A DNA stretch of 64,000 nt from Cephalopachus bancanus (GCA_027257055.1 JAPVLO010000056.1:7304501-7368500); one strand, 5' to 3'; positions 20,571-31,817 are shown, numbered from the stretch's first letter. Made by a program: numbers and translations. Notes: a model not told the origin generated them from the sequence alone.

Positions 20571-20871
20571 TTTTTTTTTTTTTTTTTTTTGAGTTGGAGT
20601 CTCACTCTGTCCCCCAAAGACGGATGCAGTGGCCCGCCCCCGGGCCACCGCAGCCTTGGCCTGCTGGGCTCTGGCGACCCTTTCCCGCCTCACCCTTTCC
20701 CGAGTAGCCGGAATTACAGGCATGCGCCACCACGCCCAGCTGATTTTTTGATTTATTGTAGAGATGAGGTCTCGCTGCCCAGGGGGGTCTCAAACCCCGC
20801 GGGCTCAGGCAATCCACTCCCCTCAGCCTCCCAAAGGCGCGGGATTATAGGCTGAGCCACCGAGCCCGGCT
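20571..20871 (-). mobile_element. Alu, subfamily C
   Basis: Has ctcgctgcccaggggggtc. A third target copy, ccatgaataaatctt, closes it at 20872-20886. Confidence 0.92.
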
Positions 20872-20896
20872 CCATGAATAAATCTTAAAGATGCAA

Positions 20897-21035
20897 GGTT
20901 GTAACTGGGTGCAGTGGCTCACCCCTGTAATCTCAGCACTTTGCATTGGGAGGCTGAGGCGAGAGGATCGCTTGAGCCCAGGTATTCAAAACCAGCTTGG
21001 GCAGCATAATGAGATACCATCTCTTTTTTTTTTTA
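20897..21035 (+). mobile_element. Free left Alu monomer
   Basis: Left arm with a small insertion (actttgcattgggagg). It ends gagataccatctct and a T run, not an A tail, and runs into a non-Alu block repeated at 22,090. Confidence 0.65.
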
Positions 21036-21100
21036 AACAGTACAGTTGAGCTTTCAGTTGCTCAAGAATAAATATACAATATGATGCAATTTATATAAAA
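21036..21100 (+). repeat. Non-Alu repeat block, copy 1
   Basis: Reads gtacagttgagctttcagtt, then gctcaagaataaatatacaa. A similar block occurs at about 22091-22155, again right after the end of a left Alu arm (gagatac then atctct). Confidence 0.6.
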
Positions 21101-21474
21101 TTTAAACAACTGCTAGACAATAATGTTGTAAACCAAGATAGCATGTGTTTCAAGAATTTTCAATTTGCATTTTGTCTATATTGATGGCATGCGTTTGGGA
21201 AGCTGCCTTTAGTTAAAAGAAGTTTGTAAAATTCCTGTGAGATGAACATTCACTAATGTATGTTACTGCCCTTTCTTTGACCCTCTGCACACCTTGCCTG
21301 GTTTAGTAGATACAGCTTTTTATGTCTGGATCTGTAGATTTTCAGGAACAGTTCAGTTTTCATTTCACTTTAGATCCTAATTAGTTGTCATGGCTTTGAT
21401 AGTAGGGGCTTCAGCCTTGTCTTCTTGGAAGTTATTTTCTAGAACTTCTTTTGTTGTTAGTTTGTTTGGTGGGG
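21101..21474. other. Unassigned PATJ intron 1 DNA
   Basis: No repeat or gene is recognised. Confidence 0.45.
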
Positions 21475-21773
21475 TTTTTTTTTTTTTTTTTGAGTTGGAG
21501 TCTCACTCTGTCGCCCAGACTGGAGTGCAGTGGCCGCTCCCGGCCACCGCAGCCTCGACCTGCTGGGCTCCGGCGATCCTTCCGCCTCAGCCTTCCGAGT
21601 AGCCGGAACTACAGGCGTGCGCTACCACACCCAGCTAATTTTTTTTTTGATTTATGTAGAGATGAGGTCTTGCCAAGTGCCCAGGCAGGTCTCGAACCCG
21701 CGGGCTCAGGCAATCCATTCACCTCAGCCTCCCAAAGGCACGGGATTACAGGTTGAGCCACCGAGCCCAGCGG
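21475..21773 (-). mobile_element. Alu, subfamily B
   Basis: Has cgctcccggccaccgcagcc and keeps the ttgccaagtgcccagg phrase. Followed at once by another minus-strand Alu. Confidence 0.9.
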
Positions 21774-21775
21774 GG

Positions 21776-22061
21776 TTTTTTTTTTTTTTTTGAGCTGGAG
21801 TCTCACTCTCACCCAGGCTGGAGTGCAGTGGCATGCTCAAAGCCACTGCAGTCTCCACCTGCTGGGTTCAGGCGATTCTTCCAACTCAGCCTTTCAAGTA
21901 ACTGGAACTACGGGTGCATGCTACCATGCTCAGCTTATTTTTTGATTTATTGTAGAGACGAGGTCTCACCAAGTTACCCATGCTGGTCTCGAACCCCTGA
22001 GCTCAGGCAGTCCTCTCACCTCTGCCTCCCAAAGTGCTGGGATCACAAGCTTGAGCCAGCA
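21776..22061 (-). mobile_element. Alu, subfamily A
   Basis: Adjacent to the previous Alu; both heads follow a short ggggttttt sequence. Confidence 0.88.
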
Positions 22062-22090
22062 TGAGCAGAATAGTGAGATACTATCTCTAT

Positions 22091-22155
22091 TAAAAAAGAA
22101 AAAGTACAGTTGAGCTTTTAGTCGCTGAAGAATATATATAGTATGATGTGACAGC
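22091..22155 (+). repeat. Non-Alu repeat block, copy 2
   Basis: Reads gtacagttgagcttttagtc and gctgaagaatatatatagta. It follows a left-arm remnant (gcagaatagtgagatactat) whose start is replaced by the neighbouring Alu. Confidence 0.6.
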
Positions 22156-22315
22156 ATTTTTCTGGAACTTCTAAGGAAGGCACAGTATGGTAGGATAGGG
22201 AGATGAGCTAAGGAAATGTTGAGGTCAGGTTGGCAAATGTTCCCTCTGTCTAACATTTGAATTATTCTCATTTTTAAAGTAGTTGTCTGCTAAAAAAAAA
22301 AAAAAAAAGTCATCC

Positions 22316-22603
22316 CGCTGGGTTCGGTGGCTCAGCCTGTAATCCCATGCCTTGGGAGGCTGAGGTGAGTGGATTGACTGAGCCCATGGGTTCGAGACCT
22401 GCCTGGCCAACTTGGCTAGACCTCATCTCTACAATAAATCAAAAACTAGCCGGGCGTCGTAGCGGCGCCTTAGTTCAGCTACTCAGAAGGCTGAGGGGGA
22501 AAAAAACGCCGGGGCCCAGCAGGTCGAGGCTGCGGTGGCCGGGAGCGGCCCCTGCACTCCAGTCTGGGTGACAGAGTGAGACTCCAACTCAAAAAAAAAA
22601 AAG
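22316..22603 (+). mobile_element. Alu, subfamily B
   Basis: Flanked by aaaaaaaaagtcatc on both sides (about 22301-22315 and 22594-22608). Confidence 0.88.
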
Positions 22604-22697
22604 TCATCTGCATTTGAACCCCTCCTCCATGAAATTAACTTTGTTGACGGGCATCTGTGTTTTTTCTTTTTTCATAGCACATCCCCTCCTTTTTTCT

Positions 22698-22984
22698 TTC
22701 TTTTTTTTTTTTTTTGTGTTGGAGTTTCACTTGTCGCCCCGGAATGGAGTGCAGTGGCCGCTCCCGGCCCCCGCAGCCTCTACTTGCTGGGTTTTCCCGG
22801 GGATCCTTCCCCCCAGCCTTCCGAGTAGCCCGGAAATTTCAGGCATGCGCTACCATGCCCGGGTGGTTTTTTTTTAGAGATGAGGGTTTGTTGCCCAGGC
22901 GGGTCTCGAACCCGCGGGCTCAGGCAATCCACTCACCTCAGCCTCCCGAAGGCGCGGGATTACAGGCTGAGCCACCGAGCCCGG
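22698..22984 (-). mobile_element. Alu, subfamily C, damaged
   Basis: Keeps gcccaggcgggtctcgaac with the 6-nt loss but carries many small C and T runs (gggttttcccggggatcc) that could be sequencing or assembly errors. ctccctcctttttt-type repeats flank it. Confidence 0.85.
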
Positions 22985-23240
22985 CTCCCTCCTTTTTTTT
23001 TTTTCTAATTGTGAGGTGTTCTCTGCATTTGCAAAATAGAGGTGATAATAAATTGTTAGGAAGTTAGATGAAATAATGTTATGCAGACTGGCCTCGCCGG
23101 GTACATAGTAGGCATCAAAAAAAAAAAGTGAGTTGATTCAGTGGGAGATGAATGGTTTTTGAGGAAAGGCCAGGAGGAAGGACGGTAAACACTGTTGGGT
23201 GGGATGTCCAAAACCTAATTTAGACCTAGAATTGCTTTGA

Positions 23241-23494
23241 TTTTTTTTTTTTTTTTTTTTTTTTTGAGTTCAGGTCTCTGTTGCCCAGGCTGGAGTGCAG
23301 TGGCAAGCTCATGGCTCACCACAGCCTCAACCTCCTGGGTTCAGGTGATCCTTCCGCCTCAGCCTCCTGAGTAGCTGGGACTATAGGTGCATACCACCAT
23401 GCCTGGCTAATTTTTAAATTTATTGTAGAGATGATGTCTAGGTATGTTGCCCAGACTGGCCTTGAACTCCTGGGCTCAAGCCACCACACCCAGC
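23241..23494 (-). mobile_element. Alu, AluJ-like, left arm shortened
   Basis: Right arm complete. The left arm jumps from gggctcaag to ccaccacacccagcc. Confidence 0.83.
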
Positions 23495-24333
23495 CTTGAA
23501 TTTCTTTGAATAGCACAAGGATTCCAAAAACGATATGACCATAATTTTTGCAGAGAAGTGAAGGGCAGACAGTTTGCAGTGTGAGGAAAATCAAGCCGAA
23601 TTTTTAAATGGAAGCTAGTGGATGCCCAGGTCTTTTGACTGGGAGATCCCTAAGTGTGAAAATTGCCCAAATTTGTTTTTTTTGTTGTTGTTGTTGCTCA
23701 CTGGAAAAAACTGCTACCAACAGAAATACAGAATCATGCTACAAATCAATTTAACTTTGTTCATACAATAGTAGCCAAGGTTACAGGCAGAATATTATAT
23801 TCATTGACTAACTTTGAACAGTGCAATGAGAAAATTAATATTTAGTCAACTGAATTATTTTGAAAAACGGTCTTAGTTTTCAATTCTGATACCTAGTTTA
23901 GCAGGGTGTCTTTCAACTTCAATTTCAACATTTCCTGAATATTCCGTGTTAGGAGGACTTAAACATTGCCTAGGCTTTGACATGTAGCCCCAGAACGTTA
24001 GGAACAATTTGGAATTTATATATGTCTTAAAAATTACAGGGAGATGGTGTTTAGGGGTGGTCAAAAATAGCATTTTTATATCTGAGGGATTTAGAAAAGG
24101 TCTCGGTCATGGTAGGAACACAAGGCTAGGGCACCTGTTTGAATCTGCGTTGACCTTGCAGCAAATGCATTTGTTTGAAGTCCTTGTGTCATGCTTTGGC
24201 TAGGAAAGTTTATTTTTAATTTAATCAGTACCTCATAAATGCTGAGCTTTTGAGGACAAAGGAATGATAGACCCATCCCGAGCTTTGCAGTTCAAAGGAT
24301 GCAGTAGGAATTTAAAGCTGGTCAGGACTCAGT
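23495..24333. other. Unassigned PATJ intron 1 DNA
   Basis: 840 bp without a recognised repeat or gene, apart from a short (GTT)n run near 23683. Confidence 0.45.
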
Positions 24334-24619
24334 TTCTTTTTTTTTTTTTTTGAGTTGGAGTCTCACTCTGTCGCCCAGACTGGAGTGCAGTGGCCACTCC
24401 CGGCCACCGCAGCCTCGACCTGCTGACTCCGGCGATCCTTCCGCCTCAGCCTTCCCAGTAGCTGAAACTATAGGGCGCGCCTGGCTGATTTTTTATTTAT
24501 TGTAGAATGAGGTTCCCCGCCCAAATTGCCCAGGGAGGTCTCGGACCCGCGGGCTCAGGTAATCCACTCACCTCAACCTCCCAAAGCGCAGGATTACAGG
24601 CTGAGCCACCAAGCCCGGC
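24334..24619 (-). mobile_element. Alu, B-like
   Basis: Right arm has cccagactggagtgcagtgg and ctcccggccaccgcagcc. Several short deletions. Confidence 0.87.
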
Positions 24620-24835
24620 TATAACTTTTCTTTTCTAAAGAGATATTAAATGATTTTTTTTTTCCTCCACATTTTCAAGATAGACATGTCTTGCTAAATC
24701 AGTGGGGAGTTACATTCTTGTGAGCTACTGGGAGTCTGAAAAATGTGTTTCTCTCATAGTTCTTAATTTGCCTAGATTCTTGATCTGAGGAGGTTAAGAA
24801 GTCTTTTCAGTAAGTTTCCCTCACATAGAAATTTA

Positions 24836-25115
24836 TTTATTTATTTATGTGAGTTGGAGTCTCACACCGTTGGCCAGGCTGGAGAGCAGTGGCACACTCA
24901 CTGCCACCGTGGCCTTGACCTGCTGGGCTCTGGCGATCCTCTAAGTAGCTGGAACTACAGGCGTGTGCTACCATGCCTGGCTAATTTTTTTTATATATTG
25001 TAGAGATGAGGTCTCACCAAGTTGCCCATGCTGGTCTTGAACCCATGGTCTCAGGCAATCTACTCATCTCGGCCTCCCAAAGTGCTGGGATTGCAGGCTG
25101 AGCCACAGAACCCGG
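24836..25115 (-). mobile_element. Alu, A/B intermediate, right arm shortened
   Basis: Flanked by cctcacatagaaattta (24819-24835) and cctcacctagaaattta (from 25116), one mismatch. Confidence 0.9.
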
Positions 25116-25131
25116 CCTCACCTAGAAATTT

Positions 25132-25744
25132 AAATTAAATTAGATTTCTGTCTCTGCATCAACTTTTTCAAATACTTCAGCGTGTGCCTAGGACATAGGT
25201 TTTAAAAGCAACAATATTATAACAATTTCCTTTGGTCAAATGCTCCTGTGAACCGAATATGACAAATTCATGGTCCAAACTCTCTTGATCAATGATGGCA
25301 TGAAAGCTGCTGAGCATAATAGACTTCTTGTTCTCTGGAGGCTGTTGAACTCTGAGGACTGTCATACATGGTGGCATTGTAATGTCTAGGCTGTGACTGG
25401 TTGTAGGTAGCCCATTATATGACAAGTTAGACTCAGCTTTACCATGTTTAAGCAAACATGAATCCCATTTTCTAAGCCTGATTTGTTTCTTAACTAGATA
25501 GGTCAAATTTGCTTGGCTAAAGATACCCAACGACCATACCACCAGTGAGACATAAGTTCTGTTTAGCCTGAGTGCTGTTTGCTGGATATTAAGTGATAGA
25601 GCTATTGCATTTCTTCCTTCTCTTGTCATATACACTTATAAGTTTAGTCCTCTTCTCTAGATATTGCCTAATGCCATGGAATTGTAGTCATTTTCCAAAC
25701 CTGCTTTGTGGATACAGTTTTGCTTTATGAAATAAGAGTTAGAG
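25132..25744. other. Unassigned PATJ intron 1 DNA with a minus-strand open frame
   Basis: An open frame of 152 codons runs on the minus strand from 25635 to 25177. It starts MYMTREGRNAIALSLNIQ. I recognise no domain in it, and it has no Alu content. It could be a chance frame or part of an old retroelement. Confidence 0.35.
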
Positions 25745-25840
25745 AACTGGGTGCTGCTGGCACATGCTTATAGTCCCAGCTGTTTGGGAGGCTGAGACGA
25801 GAGGATCTCTTGAGCCAAGGAGCTTGAGTCCAGAGGGTGG
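25745..25840 (+). mobile_element. Alu fragment, AluJ-like
   Basis: Right-arm start joined to left-arm text (cccagctgtttgggaggctg), then ends. Confidence 0.55.
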
Positions 25841-25997
25841 GATGGCCAACTAATTTCTGTGCCTAACCCTTACCGAGGGATACTCCACCCATGGTTTCCA
25901 AAAACATGCAGGTTGATCCATTAGGAGGATAGGATGGTGACAATAAAACTTTACTTTTAAATTTTTTAATGCAAATTAAATTTAAAAAATTAGAATT

Positions 25998-26280
25998 GGC
26001 CAGTCTCGGTACTCAGCCTATAATCCCAGCATTTTGGGAGACCAAGGCAAGTGGATTGCCTGAGTCCACAGGTTCGAGACCAGCCTGGGCAACTTGGCAA
26101 GACCTCATCTCTACAATAAATAAAAAATGAGCCAGACATGGTAGTGCGTGCCTGTGGTTCTGGCTGCTTAGAAGGCAGAGGTGGAAGGATTGCCGGAGCC
26201 CAGCAGGTCAATGCTGGGGTGGCTGTGAATGTGCCACTGCACTCTAGCCTGGGTGATGGAGTGAGACTCCAACTCAAAAA
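25998..26280 (+). mobile_element. Alu, A/B intermediate
   Basis: Complete dimer with the start diverged (ggccagtctcggtactcagc). Confidence 0.87.
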
Positions 26281-26287
26281 AAAAAAT

Positions 26288-26407
26288 GTAGAATCAAGGT
26301 CTCACTATATTGCCTAGGCTTATCATCAACTCCTGGGCTCAAGCCATCCTCCCACCTCATCCACCCAAAATACTGGGATTACAGGTATGAGCCACTGTGC
26401 CCTGCCT
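26288..26407 (-). mobile_element. Free left Alu monomer
   Basis: Left arm in minus orientation, starting right after the A tail of the previous Alu, which probably inserted into its head. Confidence 0.68.
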
Positions 26408-26466
26408 GCTTTTTAATATTTACCTTACTCTCATAAGGTTTCTATTTTATGTTTTAAAACCTATAT

Positions 26467-26768
26467 GAGCTGGGCACGGTGGCTTACACCTGTCATTCCA
26501 GCATTTTGGGAGGCAGAGGTGAGAAGATTGCCTGAGCCCAAGGGTTCGAGACCAGCCTGGGCAACTTGGTGAGACCTCGTCTCTATAGTAAATAAAAAAG
26601 TTATCCAGGTGTGGTGGTGCACGTCTGCAGTTTGGGCCACTTGGAAGGCTGAGGCAGAAGGATCGCCTGAGCTCAGCAGGTTGGTTTGCAGTGGCCATGA
26701 GTGTGCCACTGCCCTCCAGACTGGGTGACAGAGTGAGACTCTGACTCAAAAACAAAAACAAAAACAAA
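26467..26768 (+). mobile_element. Alu, subfamily A
   Basis: Complete dimer with a (CAAAAA)n tail. Confidence 0.88.
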
Positions 26769-26985
26769 CCATAGCAAGACTTCGTCTCTACCAAAAAACC
26801 CTAAACAACACAAATTTGCCAGGTATGTTGGTGCAAGCCTCTAGTCCATGGTACTTGGAAGGTTGAGGCAGGAGGATCACTTGAGCCTCGGGAGTCGAGG
26901 CTCTGTGAGTCGTGATTTCACCATTGTACTACAGCCGGGGTGACAGAGCAAGACACTGTCTCAAGAAAATAAAATTTAAAAAACT
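26769..26985 (+). mobile_element. Alu 3' part, AluJ-like
   Basis: Begins catagcaagacttcgtctc in the left arm; the previous Alu apparently inserted into it and its own 5' part is missing. Confidence 0.75.
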
Positions 26986-27124
26986 AAAATATACATGACA
27001 TGTTAGTATAGTAGTATATGTTTATAAGAAAATAAATTGAGGTGTCTGGTCAATGTATTTTTACTGATGGGAATGTGTGTTTTTAATAGTTTGAAAGCCA
27101 CTAATCTGTACTATTGTCAGAGTT

Positions 27125-27300
27125 ACCTTTTGAAAATGGAAATATGAACTCAATACTTCCCTACTTAAAAGCCTTTAATTACTTCCTGTTGCCTACAGGA
27201 TAAAGACCAATCTGTTTAGCATTACTTTACAAGAACCCTTTCGAAGTTGTCTTTTCAAACTGTCAGTGATGAAAGATCAGGGTCTCCCCTTCCCAGTCTT
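27125..27300. mobile_element. L2-like fragment
   Basis: Phrases aattacttcctgttgcctac and aggataaagaccaatctg recall the L2-age repeat with cttcccattgccctcaggat. Family uncertain. Confidence 0.4.
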
Positions 27301-27611
27301 TCAAGGACTGATGTTTTGATTAAATTATTGGAAAAATGAAATTTTAAAAAGGCATTCAAAATATAAGGTCAGGATGTTCATTACTAAATAGACCTACTTT
27401 ACTCTGCCATTTTGCAGGAAGGTTTCCAAATGCTGATTTCCAATTTTGTGACTTAACTCTGTGTGTCCAAGCAGCAGGGGTAGACACTTGCGGTAATAGT
27501 GGTCCAAACTACTTTCTTCCCTCTTTCTGCTACTTCTGGAGACCATGCACTAGGTCATTTAGACTAGTTATTGTTCTTTACAGAAAGTCATGCACTGTGA
27601 CACCTGTTGGG

Positions 27612-28050
27612 AGTGGTTCTTTAGTTGTGGTCTCTGGGCTAGCAGCATCAGGGTCACATGACAACTTGCTAGAAATGCAGATGCTGACCAGCCCCGGCAC
27701 TTGGCGAGACCTCATCTCTACAATGAATAAAAAAATTAGCTGGGTGTGGTGGCGCATGACTGTAGTTCCAGCTACTTGGAAGGCTGAGGTTGAAGAATCA
27801 CCTGAGCCCAACAGGTCTAGGCTGCAGTGGCCAGAAGCGTGCCACTGCATTCCAACCTGGGCCATGGAGTGAGATGCCCAACTCAAAAAAAAAAAAAAAA
27901 AAAAAGAAAGAAATACAGATTCTCGGGACCCACCTCAGGCCCACTGAATCAGAAGCTCTGAAGGTGGGTTGCTGCAGTTTGTGTTTTAACAGGCCTTTCA
28001 GGTGATGGTGACTTGTGCTAAAGTTTGACTGGCCTACTACTGGCCTAGGG
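27612..28050 (+). mobile_element. MER5A (hAT-Charlie MITE) split by an Alu
   Basis: Left part: gtggtctctgggctagcagc then atcagggtcac. Right part (27911-28050): cccactgaatcagaagctct then tgtgttttaacaggcctttc. Both match MER5A in order. The Alu at 27693-27909 lies between. Confidence 0.75.
27693..27909 (+). mobile_element. 5'-truncated Alu, subfamily A
   Basis: Starts at cacttggcgagacctcatc. gaaatgcagat before and gaaatacagat after look like its target duplication within the MER5A. Confidence 0.85.
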
Positions 28051-28220
28051 TAGCCCTGTATGTCACTCAAACCAGAACACTTGAAAGTGAAATGGAGCGC
28101 TTTTAATAACAATGCTGGAGCGTTGAGGCTATTTTGGGCAAATGAGAACTTAATGGTCACTGTACTTTTACTGTTTTACCTGATTCTTTTTCATCTCTTT
28201 TCTTTTTGTTTTATTTATCT

Positions 28221-28502
28221 ATTTTAAAAATTTTTTTGAGTTGGAGTCTCACTCTGTCGCCCAGGCTGGAGTGCAATGGCTTGCTCATGGCCAATGCATC
28301 CTTGACTTGCTGGGCTCAGGCGATCCTTCCGCCTCAGCCTTCCAGGTAGCTGGCACCATATTCTTGTGCTACTATGCCCAGCTTATTTTTTGATTCATTG
28401 TAGAGATGAGGTCTCACTAAGTTGTCCAGGAGAGGACTCAGGCAGTCCTCTCCTCAGCCTTCCAAAGTGCTGGGATTACAGGCTGAGCCACTGCCCCAGC
28501 CT
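28221..28502 (-). mobile_element. Alu, subfamily A
   Basis: Complete minus-strand element with a deletion in the left arm (gtccaggagaggactcagg). Confidence 0.87.
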
Positions 28503-28728
28503 CATTTCTTTTTTAACATAATGAGAGAGATTCCTGGTGCATTCTCCTTCCAGCATTCCCAAGCATTTTAGGAAGGGTTAGTGATGCTTCCTTTATGATT
28601 GCCTTTAGCACATGGTGCATACCTCAGCTATTGTGTGTAATTACCCCATTGTATTGTCATTATCTTGCTATGTATCTGTGTCACTCTCATTAAAACATCA
28701 TGCTATCAGCTTTTTGTCACTTTCACTA

Positions 28729-29027
28729 CTTTTTTTTTTTTGAGTCCCAGTCTCACTCTGTGGCCCAGGCTGGAGTGCAGTGGCATACTCACGGCCACCG
28801 TGGCCTCACCCTCCCTGGACTCAGGTGATCCTTCCGCCTCAGCCTTCCAAGTAGCTGGAACTACAGGTGTGAATCACCATTCCCGGCTAATTTTTTTTTT
28901 TTATAATTGTAGCGATGAGGTCTCACCATGTTGCTCAGGCTGGTCTCGAACTTGTGGGCTCAGGCAATCTTCTCATCTCAGCCTCCCACAGCGCTGGAAT
29001 TATAGGTGTGAGCCACCGCGCTCGGCC
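28729..29027 (-). mobile_element. Alu, subfamily A
   Basis: Complete dimer in minus orientation. Confidence 0.87.
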
Positions 29028-29069
29028 ACTTTTATGACTTTTAAATTATAAATATTACTCTTTATTTAT

Positions 29070-29370
29070 TTATTATTATTATTATTTTTTTGAGTTGCAG
29101 TCTCACTCTGTTGCCCAGACTGGAGTGCAGTGGCCACTCCCAGCCACAGCAGCCTTGACCTGCTGGGCTCCAGTGATCCTTCTACTTCAGCCTTCCAAGT
29201 AGCTGGAACTACAGGCAAGCACTACCACGCCTGGCTAATTTTTGATTTATTGTAGAGCTGAGATCTCGCCAAGTTGCCCAGGCGGGTCTTGAACCTGCGG
29301 GCTCAGGCAATCCACTCACCTCAGCCTCCCAAAGGTGCGGGATTACAGGCTGAGCCACCGAGCCCGGCTA
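29070..29370 (-). mobile_element. Alu, subfamily B
   Basis: Head is (TTA)n; actcttta copies flank it. Confidence 0.88.
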
Positions 29371-29510
29371 ATACATACTCTTTAAATAAAGTTAAAACAG
29401 CACTGAAATCTGTAAAGTAAAATAACTAATCTGTAAATCTCTCCACCTTTACTTGTAGTTACTAGCAGTAATTGCTATTCCTAAATTGACGTCTTTCTAA
29501 ATCTTTTATT

Positions 29511-29604
29511 TGTGTTGAAATGGGGTCTCACTATGCTACCCAGGCTGGTATTGAACTTTTGGGCTCAAAGGATCCCAAATAGGCACGTATCACTATGCCT
29601 GGTT
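29511..29604 (-). mobile_element. Free left Alu monomer, 94 bp
   Basis: Perfect 13-bp duplications taaatcttttatt at 29498-29510 and 29605-29617 show that the monomer itself was the inserted unit. Confidence 0.82.
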
Positions 29605-29617
29605 TAAATCTTTTATT

Positions 29618-30424
29618 AGAAACCTGTATACACACCCACACCTTTTTTTATAGAAATGTGAAAATAATGCACATATTCTGAAGTGTGCTATTTTCCTTCT
29701 TTGGCTGTGTATATTGAATAACTCCCCTGTGTTCACAGAAAGGATTGGATTGTCAGAGCTTGATTACCAGAAGGTGAGAACTTACGGAACTCCAAGCTTG
29801 ACTCATGGTTCAGAGGCTGTTGGCAACAGCCAGACACAGATGAGCATTCCTTCCTGGAGGGGTCCCCAGCCAGCAGACACAGCTTCCAATGGCACTGTCT
29901 TCCATGCTAGGACATATTACCAACATGCTTCAAATACTTAGTTGCATAAGGATTGATGTGAAATCACTTATAAATGTATTTCTGGAAGAGTTTTACTGCA
30001 GTTCTTAATTTGTTTACAGAAGTAGATTTCCACCTTGGGACACATTTTTGTTTTGAATTAACCAGCAAGCTCTGACTTATATATTCATGAACATTTTTCC
30101 TAAAGGAAGCCTTTTCTGTCTGGGGAATGTCTAGTTCTACACTCCGTTAGTTACAGAGATAGAAACAGTCCGTAATTATCCTCCGTTTTCTAGAAAGTCA
30201 TGCCCCATAAATCCATAAATTCTCAGGTTGTTTACAAAGGCAATTAAGACAGGCCAGATATATCCTGACATTTTAAAACATGAGACTCTCTCTTATCTAT
30301 TAAAAACTTTTAGAGTGTTTGCTAGGAGGTCTGCTATCTTGCAGGGAATCTCTTGAGCTGAAGAAGTGAGCCACAGGCTTGCTGTTATCTATTTCCCCCA
30401 CATTCCTTTTTCAGTACATTCATA
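29618..30424. other. Unassigned PATJ intron 1 DNA
   Basis: About 800 bp with no Alu. A 75-codon frame starts at 29714 but shows no recognised domain. Nothing else is seen. Confidence 0.45.
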
Positions 30425-30435
30425 CCTATTTTATT

Positions 30436-30720
30436 TTATGATTATTATTATTTGAGTTGGAGTCTGATGCTATTGCCTAGGCTGAAGGGCAGTAGCATGC
30501 TCCCGTCCACCACAATCTCGACCTGCTGGGCTCAGGTGATCCTTCCGTTTCAGCCTTCCAAGTAGCTGGAACTACAGGCACATGCTATTACGCTCGGATA
30601 ATTTTTTTATTTATTGTAGAGATGAGATCTTGCCAAGTTGCCCAGGCTGGTCTTGAACCCATGGGCTCAGGCAATCCTTTAGCCTCGGCCTCCCAAAGTG
30701 CTGGGATTATAGGCATGTGG
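30436..30720 (-). mobile_element. Alu, subfamily A
   Basis: Preceded by cctattttatt at 30425-30435; the same 11 bp follow it at 30721-30731. Confidence 0.88.
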
Positions 30721-30731
30721 CCTATTTTATT

Positions 30732-31029
30732 ATTATTATTTTTTATTTTTTGAGTTGGAGTCTCACTTTGTCGCCCAGACTGGAGTGCAGTGGCCGCTCC
30801 CGGCCACCGCAGCCTTGACCTGCTGGGCTCCGGCGATCCTTCCGCCTCAGCCTTCCAAGTAGCTGGAACTACAGGCGCGCGCTACCACACCCAGCTAATT
30901 TTTTGATTTATTGTAGAGATGAGGTCTCACCAAGTTGCCCAGGCGGGTCTCGAACCCGCAGGCTCAGGCAGTTCACTCACCTCAGCCTCCCAAGGCGCGA
31001 GATTACAGACTGAGCCACCGAGCCTGGCT
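30732..31029 (-). mobile_element. Alu, subfamily B
   Basis: Closed by a third target copy ctattttatta at 31030-31040; tandem with the previous Alu. Confidence 0.9.
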
Positions 31030-31048
31030 CTATTTTATTATTTTAATG

Positions 31049-31352
31049 GCTGTTTTTTTTTTTTTTTTTTTGAGTCAGAATCTCACTCTATCATCCAAGC
31101 TGGAGTGCAGTGGTATGCTCACAGCCACTGCAGTCTCAACCTGCTGGGCTCAGGTGATCCTTCTACCTCAGCCTTCCAAGTAGCTGGAATCACAGGTGTG
31201 CGCCATTACGCCTAGCTAATTTTTTGAATTATTGTAGAGACAGCGTCTTGCCAAGTTGCCCAGGTTGCTCTGGAACCCCTGGACTCAGGCAGTCCTCTTG
31301 CCTCCACCTCCCAACGTTGCTAGGATTACAGGCGTGAGCCACTGCACCCAGC
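31049..31352 (-). mobile_element. Alu, subfamily A
   Basis: Third minus-strand Alu in a row, about 20 bp after the last. Confidence 0.88.
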
Positions 31353-31437
31353 TAAGAATGTAAATTTAATATATGCTAATAGATACTACTGTAAGTTGTC
31401 CATTAATTTTTAATAACTTAATAAATGCCAGGTTTAC

Positions 31438-31573
31438 TTTTTTTTTTGAGTCAGAGTCTTACTTTGTCAGGCTCACCACAGTCTTGAACTCTGGGCTAAA
31501 GAGATCCTCCTGCCTCTGCCTCTCAAATGGCTTGGGACTATGAACACATGCCACCACTTCTCCTGGCTAATTT
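31438..31573 (-). mobile_element. Alu right arm, AluJ-like, deleted
   Basis: Jumps from actttgtcagg to ctcaccacagtcttgaac; ends at the linker ggctaattta. Confidence 0.7.
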
Positions 31574-31650
31574 ATTTTCTTCTTTCTCTTTCTCTCTTCT
31601 TCTCTTCCTTTCCTTTCTTTTTTCCTTTCTTGTTTCCTTTCTTTTCCTCA
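31574..31650 (+). repeat. Pyrimidine (C/T) tract
   Basis: Almost only C and T, with cctttctttt repeats; possible triplex-forming DNA. Confidence 0.8.
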
Positions 31651-31667
31651 CTATGTTGCCCACACTG

Positions 31668-31814
31668 TTGTGGCTCACATGCCTGTAATCCCAGCACTTT
31701 GGAAGGCTGAGGTGGGAGGATGGCTTGAGCCCAGGAGTTCGAGGTTACAGTGAGCTATAATCGTGGCACTGTATTGCAGCCTGGGCAACAGAGTGAGAGA
31801 GTGAGACCCTATCT

Positions 31815-31817
<3 letters not shown>
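31668..31817 (+). mobile_element. Alu-related monomer, AluJ age
   Basis: Left-arm start passes into right-arm text (gaggttacagtgagctataa), so the two arms have merged into one unit. Confidence 0.75.

Noticed and set aside
27578..28160. Frames of 91-120 codons at 27.6-28.2 kb
   Set aside because: They run through MER5A and Alu sequence; no independent coding signal.
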